Source of the DNA: Strigamia acuminata
Taxonomy: Eukaryota; Arthropoda; Chilopoda; Geophilomorpha; Linotaeniidae
DNA length: 60,000 nt
NCBI GenBank assembly: GCA_949358305.1
Contig: OX442316.1
Coordinates: 6,078,001 to 6,138,000, forward strand
Direction of reading: 5' to 3'
Part shown: piece after piece, positions 52,976 to 60,000 of the stretch
Layout: every line of letters starts with the position of its first letter
Position numbering within the stretch: the first letter of the stretch is position 1
Notes under the pieces: model-generated
Database searches by the model: none
What the model was told of the DNA's origin: nothing
What the model saw: the letters and a program-made list of their open reading frames with translations, nothing else
Translations under genes and position numbers: made by a program

Positions 52976-55900
52976 ACAAGCTTAATGCATAAATATGTAT
53001 CTTTTTTTTCTGAATTATTTAATATGTTTGGTGCAACATAACAAGTTGTAATTTGAAAGTTTTGCCTGCAGTGGACGTCAGTTTTGAAAGCCGCAATCTG
53101 ATGCAACGTCTCGAATGTAGGCGGCAGTTGCAACTTGAAATCTCGCATTAATTTCTGCCACTTTTAATTCGCCACAGGATTTTGAATCGCACTCAATTTG
53201 TGCTCGAGACAAGATTGAAATGCATATCTGACTCGTGAATTATTCGTTGATGAGGCAACCTTCCAAAAACTCGCTCCATTCTTCCATGTCTTTGTTCATG
53301 CAAGAACAACTCAGAGGACAACTTCACTTAAGCTCCATTATTTATTACTCGCCACTGCCATTTATTTTCGGAGGAGACAAAAGTTTAAAAATAAAACCCA
53401 CGAAAAATAAAAAAATAAATAAAAAAATAAAAATAATTTTTAACTTTTACTTCTGACGTGATGAAGCATCTTTTCGGAACGCGTGTTAATTTCCACGTAA
53501 CCGAGGCGTCATTCACAATGGGATGCTGATGGCGTTGCCAGGGAAACAAGAGCACGGTCATCTGTCGCAGCTCGAAACCATAACTCAGACGCGTCCAGGC
53601 CTGCTAATGGCGGTTGAAAGGGGGAACTCATTGCTTCGCGTTCATCCATCAGTCGGACCACGTGCAGCGGGTGACACCGAGTCCATGTAGCGCATGATTG
53701 AGCAATGAACACTGTTGAGACGCATTCGAGAACGGTGCAAAATTATCTTCCGGGAGATTTAACCCATGATGAATTTCACTGCCCTCATCTTCCTTTCCCC
53801 ACAGCAGAAAAAAAAAAAAAACAACAACAGTAGAAAAACATACGAGACAAAAGGAAAAATGCATAAAATTATCGCGAATGCACTTTGCATTGTTTTATCG
53901 TGTCGAGATTATTTGAATGGAGTGTGGGCGGAATGATGTCATTCGTTTGGCTCAGCCCCTATCTCGTAGTTAATGGTGGCGGTGACAGAGCACGGGGGGT
54001 CATCGATCTTGAGGACGTTGCGAGCTGATGTCAGGTGGCGCTTCATTAAACCACTTCATTAATTCACGTGCGTTGATGGGCGCGTGCTCAATATTCGCCG
54101 CGTGATTGAAGAAGGAGCTGGCGAATGGAATGAGGCGACTGATTCCCCTTCTCCCTTCCATCTCTTGTACAGAACCAATGGCGTGCAAATAATTAAGTGA
54201 CTATTGTACTCAGTTTCGACAAATGAGTATGCACAATGAGTGCTCATGAATAATCATTCAAATCTTTAACTAAGTGGGTTCTCCATAGCCCAAAGTTTCA
54301 CGTATATTTTTATATATGTAATTTCATTCCCCTCGTAGACATAAATCTAAAAGGACATGACATGATAAATATTTTCAGCAATATAAAATTTAACGACTTT
54401 TTTTTTTTTTGGTATTGTATTTTATTTTTTATTATTTTCTTTCGGTATATTTTATTTCTGCATGTTCCATTTGGTGTGTGCAGCGCGGAATTCCTTTGTG
54501 GTGTTGCATCTCATGGAGATTGGAGCGTCATTGAGAGGCAAGGCAGTGAAGCCTGAATAAAATATTGACACTGGCGATGCTGACCACCTGAAAATTGGTC
54601 CGTGGTGACATTTTACGAGGCAACGCTCGTGATTTACGTCTTTGCGATACAAAAGAAAAAGGGAATCATTGTGCATTTTCTATGGATCGTATAACGGAAA
54701 TATTGAGTCGGTACAATACGTACGGCAATGGAGCATGATGATGCCGTTGAGGCTCGCTGATTGGCCACACGTCAATCGGGTGATATCTTAGTCAATGTAA
54801 TAAACACATCAAAGTGCGGATATTGTTCCACGAAGGCCACCGGTAGTAAATGTTTGGTGAAAACGATTTCGCACCTCCGCCCACTTAGGTGGGAAAAGTG
54901 TTGAAAATGAATGATTGTATGTTTGTAATACGGGAAGGACGATACGAGTGAAAAACACGCAATCTAATGGGTGGGATTTTAAGTTGAAATTGTGAAAATG
55001 TCAGTTTGATGAAATGTTTGATTACTTATGATAGCGCTCTTTCGTAATTGCATAGAATATCGATTCCCTGCACAAAACAACAAATTTCTCACGTTAGGTG
55101 TGTCGTTTTTAAGCCTTTTGGGGGCCCCGTTTGTTTATCTTCATCAGAATTCAACGCGAGACAAGTTTGTTATGCAGAAAGTAAATTTTATTTCGTTTTC
55201 CATCCATTAAAATGTTAAATTTTTTTTTTTTTTTTTTTTTTTTTGGTTGTTAAAGTGAATTATTTGTGACCTAATGCAATTTGCGAGCCCAGTTTAGTGG
55301 TCCCACCTTTGAGTGCGAGACCACCCCCGCGTTTCAATCGTCGTCTGTGATTACCTCTACATACCTGCGAGATAATTTGCACCTGGTGACCGGTCACGGC
55401 ACCCACCTTGACATGAAGGGCTTGTCTTTACCTCTAATCAGACGCGAGCAGCACCTGTGGGCCACACAAGAACCAAATTACACATTGTATTTAATAACTT
55501 AAGCAAGAAATGTATGGAAACTCAATAATGGCACGCGAAAACTCATCAATCATCGAGTTTTGCCGATCAATTTTTATGCTAATTTAAAACGCATTTGCAG
55601 TTTTGCATCATTCATTGGACGCAGTCAATAATTATGATGATTTAAAAGAGGACATTTTATTTGTCGATCGATTTTTCGTGTCTAAACGTGAGTAGAGACT
55701 GGGAGGGAGCGCCATTATATCTGTTTGCAGTAATGATCCTTCATGCTCGTTTTTCTAGCGCTAAACGTGTTGTTCGATAAGTCCTCGATTCGTGATCACA
55801 GCTTACTATTCTCATTAGTTCGCCTCCCCCATTCCATTGCCTGTGCGCTATTCCCATTAGGCATGCGCACTTGACTCGTTTCCTAAACAAACAGACTATT

Positions 55901-57382
55901 GGAGAAAGTCAACGTTTCTGCTTTAATAGCTCCTTTCAAATCACGACATTTGCTCATTAAATTCTTTGTTGGCCAGAGAAATTCGTAACGCTGAAAGGTC
56001 ACTTGGGTATAAAGTCGAAGCTTCATGAGGAAGTTTCAAAGATTGGTTGGAATCGAGCATTGTCTTGTGGATTACTAGATGGTGGAAAGAAAAATTGGAT
56101 TAATTGATTTGTTTGCAGGGTTTTAAGTCTAATTTCGAATGTTAGAAATATTTTAATTGGTAGTGGCAAGGGATAATCACTGAGTGTGCTTGAAAGGAAG
56201 AAAAAGTTGCAACTAGGTGGCTTTTTAAGGACCGCACAGCATGCAGTACAAATATATCACACTAAGCGTAGTGTGGAGTTATTTATACTCGTAGAGGAGC
56301 ATTTTGTGTGGGCTGAAATGAAGGTCGATTTGATTTTTAATATTTTTTTTTGTTTATGTTATGGCCGATGAAATAAAATCAGTTTGATGAATTTTGTGGT
56401 GATGAAGTATATGGAGTTGTTAGATAGTGGCGACATCTGTTGGAAGAGTATTATATTTTTGGTTTTGGTCGGGGGTTTTGGCTCGCTTGGTGGAACACTG
56501 TGCTCCATCTAATGGGCAAATTCAAAGCGTAGGTTAAAATTGCAGTTTGGTGAATTTCATTTATATAGGTGAAGTTTAAAAAAAGTTCATTTATCAGATT
56601 GGCATCATCGGATTAAGAGTATAATTACAGTAATTCTGTTGTAATTACTATAAATTGCATTTCAAAATGGAATGATTAAATGCTAATCTTACTTTTTTGA
56701 CAGTTATTGCGAATCTGATACGAGATAAACATCTTAAAGTAACTAATTATACATCCATAATTAATTACTTAGCATTTCCACCCTACTTTCGCATGTTTTG
56801 TACATAGCAATTGAAATATTAGTACCTCATTTTTATTTTTTCTTTATACTTGGAAATTGTAAATGAACTAATTGTTGTTCAACGGTCACTTTTAATTAGT
56901 AAATTCGTTTATTAATAACTAGAGTGAGAATAAATGCAGAAATTCATAAAAATAGATTACTCTGCATAAATAGCCAAATTTGTCAATAAATGCAGAAATG
57001 CATAACTCGCCCTAAAAGAAACCTAAAAGAGAAAATAACAAACAAAAAAAGAAGTAAAAATAACGGTTATGCTGTTTATCCCAAATGAAGGACTAATTTT
57101 GCCAATAGATGGTGCGTTCGATCATTTAGTGGTAAATTTAACAGGAATGTTACAACTTGAAAGTATGAGTAAACTACATAAAATGTTGTTTTAATCTAAC
57201 CTAACCAACAGTACCTTTCAGATAACAAACGCATTACACCAGATTCGAACCAGATCCCAAAGCCATATCTAACGAGATTCAGATGACATCTTTTCTCCAG
57301 ATAGGAGAATGATTCACTCTTCTCTGGATCGAGGAATTGCGAACCGAACTGATATTATTTTAGGGGTCCGATTTAAACCACC

Positions 57383-57547
57383 CCCATTTTGACTAAATTT
57401 TGGCCCCTAAGTGGAATAAAATTTTCCCCCAACCAAACCCCCCCCCGTGTAAACTAGATAACCGCCCCAAACTTTACTTCCCCCTAGTAATGTGTTTGCC
57501 CCCCAACCAATTTTACCCCCAATAATTTCTAAAGTACCCCCCACGTA
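57383..57547 (+). repeat. Left terminal inverted repeat of the MULE-like element
   Basis: C-rich, G-poor strand with many CCCCC tracts; the inverted partner is at 58464-58647. Confidence 0.75.
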
Positions 57548-57575
57548 ATCCCAATATCATAACGCTGTCTTCTCA

Positions 57576-58351
57576 CTACGTACACAAGGCCCTCTTCGCT
57601 TTAGCTGGGTGCCCACGCTTTCTTTTTTGGCCAAGGGGAATGGTTTTGGCCTCCGGTGGCACAACAAGCAAGTTCTCAATAACAGCTATCCAAACAATGT
57701 GTTTACAAATATAAATTTTTGCAAACACGGGGCATGTGCACGTTCCCGTGCTCCATGCATCATTCGTAATACTAACCAGCCACACACTACTTCTTGAGTG
57801 CAGGTATGTGTCGAATCGGCGCCAACTTTTCCGCTCCTCTTGCCGCAGGTAGGCGTTTACACTGGTGTCTGTTAAGTTTGGTTGTCCACCAGGGGTGACA
57901 TAGTAAGACTTAACATTACCTTGTACACGGACAATCACGCTAGGTTTTGTTCGTTTCCAGTTGTAACCGTCGGATTCCATGTGCCTTTTTAAAGACCAAC
58001 ATTTCACCATCCCTTTCAACTTATGAATGAAGATGTCCATTGCCAGTCTCTCCCTAAATGTCTCGTGTGTTTTAATGCTGTTGTTGGTCGACTACAAGCC
58101 GTTGTTGGTGCATGGCGCGCCTTTGAAGTGTCCCGTGTGCCAGCCAACGAATTGCTCCAAGTATACGGCTTCAAAGTAGTCCAAAAACAAGTCCACATTT
58201 TCTCATTCCGGATGTATTCTTTGGCTTCCTCACCCGTAGAAAAGGTTCGAATTTTCGTCCACTCAAAAGTCTTCCGTTTGGTTGGCGGCTCGTACTCACC
58301 ACTATCGGAATCGGTATCGGAATCGTTAATTACAAGTCGAGTAGGTGCCAT
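57576..58351 (-). pseudogene. MULE-type transposase remnant with SWIM zinc finger
   Basis: On the minus strand an N-terminal piece starts at the ATG 58351: an acidic head, a basic PPTKRK motif, then a segment ending EEAKEYIRNEK. At about 58195 the frame changes by one step, and the sequence jumps directly to the C-terminal third of a MULE transposase (DYFEAVYLEQFVGWH, then PCTNNGL). An in-frame TAG follows at the point where the family has a conserved Glu. The rest reads through to 57576 and includes a SWIM zinc finger (CTCPVFAKIYICKH, pattern CxCx8CxH) and a basic tail (QKRKRGHPAKAKR). The central DDE catalytic domain is missing. With one frameshift, one stop and the deletion, this copy cannot encode active transposase; it may be mobilised only in trans. 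Confidence 0.8.
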
Positions 58352-58463
58352 TGTTACTACAACTGTGCAACAGTGTTTTATGGTTATGTGATTCTTCCAG
58401 ACCGACTTATATACTACAAAATCTAACCGTAGCCAAGACGTAACAATGGGGAACGTGTTTGAA

Positions 58464-58647
58464 ACGTAGGGGGTTGTATAAATAATTCTTGGGGGTTCGT
58501 TTACAAATAAATGAGGGTTAATTGGTTGGGGGAAAAATACAATAGTAGGGGATATTACAGTTAGGGGGGCCCTTTAGTTTACTTGGGGGAGTTTGGATGG
58601 GGGGAAAAATAAACCCTCTTTTGGGGGTAAAAACTAGTCAAAATGGG
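58464..58647 (-). repeat. Right terminal inverted repeat of the MULE-like element
   Basis: G-rich on the plus strand; inverted partner of 57383-57547. Confidence 0.75.
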
Positions 58648-60000
58648 CTTCGGCCACAAAATTGTATCATTTTAAAGAATTACATTAATTTGGTCAAATG
58701 TTGACCTTAATGTTTATATAATTTTATTTATACAAATTTGTTATTATAATTAATGTAATTAATTAATTAATTACCCAACCAATTTTGATAAAACAAGAAC
58801 CTCCATTTTACTTTATCTCATGTTACACAGTTCACTATTTTCTCCTATTAAACTTATCTTACCTACTGAAAGTTTGTCTAGTTTGGCTAAGTATGCTAAT
58901 TACTTACGCCGGTACGTCATCATTACATTATTATTTTTCTTATTGTCTTCCCATAGATGAGTGGAAACAGACCTAAATACTACTGGACTGTGCTCTGCAA
59001 GCTTGTGAGAGCTTGTGAGAGAAGGCATTGTTGGGATAAAGTGACGTCATGAATGCTCTTTAACTTCCTGTTTTGAGTCTTACTACACCAATTTCAATCC
59101 TATTTTTCGTTTTTCTCTCGTTTTTTTCTTGTTTTATCATTTTTTCTCAGTTTTGCATTTATTTACATAAATACATCTGGATTGTGAGTCTCACAATTCA
59201 AAACTACGCAACTTTTGTTTGTATGCTGATATCAGGCAGCCATAACATTGACAGGAAGTGAAAAAGAATTTAGTGTTGCCACTACCTGTAAGCATACGCT
59301 TCTTACCCACAATTCCTCAGTTCGCAGTCTAGTGTATTTCGGTCTGTGGTTGGAAGCATTTTTATTTTATTAAATCGATTTTTATTATTTGCGCTTTTCT
59401 AAAGGGATTGTATTGAATAAATGTGTGCGCACGTATGGAGCTTATGCTGGAGCCTGGAGTCATTCATTTACTGTGCACATTCACATATGGAACTTGCAGT
59501 TAAAGTCTTGTTGTTTAAATGTCGAGGGCATATCCACTGCGACCAAAAACAGACTAAATCTGTGCTAAATCGGCCACCATTTTTGAAGCTGGATCGAGAC
59601 AAGCAATTTTAAAAAGTTTAAATAAGTTGTTTAAAATGCTCTTTGGTGTAAATGACTCTCTGAATCGCGCCTACTGTTTTACACAACAAACCGCCATCCC
59701 AAGATCACACTTTGTTCTATTATTGGAACTTTCTGGGGAGACAGCACACTAGCTTATGATTGGTTGTTCATTTTATCACGAAAATGGCGAAAGTCACATG
59801 ATCAGCTGTTTATTTATTGAAAACATTAAAGTCTTGAGAAAGCAGTCTTATCTTGGTTCATATTTTTGACACAGGGTGGCGTCAAGGGAGTCTAGAGACG
59901 TGGCAAACCGAACATAGTTTATGTAAAATTTTAATGACATGAAAGAAGCAATTATTGTACATGACAGTAAATACAACTGAGTTGAGCGAGATGAAGAAAT
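58648..60000. other. Right-hand flank, no supported gene
   Basis: AT-rich DNA with a CTTGTGAGAG 11-bp direct duplication at about 59001-59022. A 31-codon open frame at 58957 follows an acceptor-like CTTCCCATAG but matches nothing known. GC-richer sequence at 59260-59600 and 59690-59910 could belong to the promoter or 5' UTR of a neighbouring gene beyond the window. Confidence 0.35.

Larger units (their letters stand above)
44766..57382. other. Ladybird upstream gene desert, part 2
   Basis: No coding exon or RNA gene could be supported. GC-richer patches near 45180-45340, 47200-47460, 51690-52260 and 53460-54160 may be regulatory. Small repeats and an RFX-like site inside this block are listed separately. 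The rest is AT-rich with homopolymer runs, such as T21 near 50890 and T25 near 55220. Confidence 0.4.
57383..58647. mobile_element. Internally deleted Mutator-like (MULE) element with long terminal inverted repeats
   Basis: The left end CCCATTTTGACTAAATTTT pairs with the right end, which on the minus strand reads CCCATTTTGACTAGTTTTT. Similarity continues for about 165-185 bp through C-rich blocks (shared words include GTAAACTA, CCCCCAACCAATT and CCACGTA/CTACGTT). Between the repeats lies a broken transposase on the minus strand. Long inverted repeats plus a SWIM-domain transposase fit the MULE superfamily. A 9-bp target duplication was not identified, so the outermost bases are provisional. 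Confidence 0.75.

Noticed and set aside
52603-53148. Minus-strand frames rich in Cys, Phe, Val and Leu that look like membrane proteins
   Set aside because: They are translations of a degenerate A/C-rich tandem repeat and recur in all three frames.
57190-57206. CTAACCTAACC, similar to the arthropod telomere repeat (TTAGG)n
   Set aside because: Only two units, in ordinary AT-rich DNA; chance is sufficient.
57236-57262. Minus-strand GGTTCGAATCTGG resembling a pol III B box
   Set aside because: No A box at a suitable distance and no cloverleaf, so neither a tRNA gene nor a SINE can be supported.
58957-59052. 31-codon open frame after an acceptor-like CTTCCCATAG
   Set aside because: Too short, no recognisable domain, and no matching donor or upstream exon found.

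Overview
The window is nuclear DNA from an arthropod, most likely an insect. It is AT-rich, its genes are split by GT-AG introns, and they have AATAAA poly(A) signals. It carries an arthropod-type trypsin-like protease with an N-terminal disulfide-knot module, a ladybird/LBX homeobox gene, and degraded DNA transposons of several superfamilies. The order is not determined; there is no bacterial or viral architecture. All gene models were built by hand from splice signals, reading phase and family recognition.

Layout. The first 9.4 kb is gene-dense. Positions 1-1829 (+) hold the 3' part of an uncharacterised Tyr-rich membrane protein gene. Positions 2194-4882 (-) hold a complete seven-exon homologue of MFSD3, a major-facilitator transporter, with a pogo/Tigger-like MITE and a tRNA-derived SINE candidate in one intron. 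Positions 6355-9397 (+) hold a Stubble-like serine protease of seven coding exons plus a probable 21-nt microexon. The rest of the window is mostly a large non-coding domain around one developmental regulator, ladybird (lb/Lbx, - strand). Its exon 1 (38129-38480) carries an EH1-type repressor motif and its exon 2 (21007-21371) the homeodomain. A 16.8 kb intron separates them, and about 11.6 kb of downstream and 19 kb of upstream DNA show no other recognisable coding exon.

The gene-poor DNA holds a CArG/TCF/E-box motif cluster near 11.0 kb, a 257-bp MITE (15.3 kb), a non-autonomous hAT element (17.3-18.0 kb), a second pogo/Tigger MITE (21.9 kb), GC-rich islands in the lb intron (24.9 and 33.2 kb), a palindrome-rich patch (32.6 kb), an array of 30-bp repeats (44.4-44.8 kb), an RFX-like palindrome (47.2 kb) and a degenerate A/C-rich array (52.6-53.0 kb). 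Near the right end (57383-58647) lies an internally deleted Mutator-like element with long C-rich/G-rich terminal inverted repeats and a broken SWIM-domain transposase.

The three left-hand genes have no evident functional link to each other. The large empty flanks and intron around lb are what is expected of a tissue-patterning homeobox gene with distributed enhancers. No tRNA, rRNA, CRISPR or operon-like structure was recognised.
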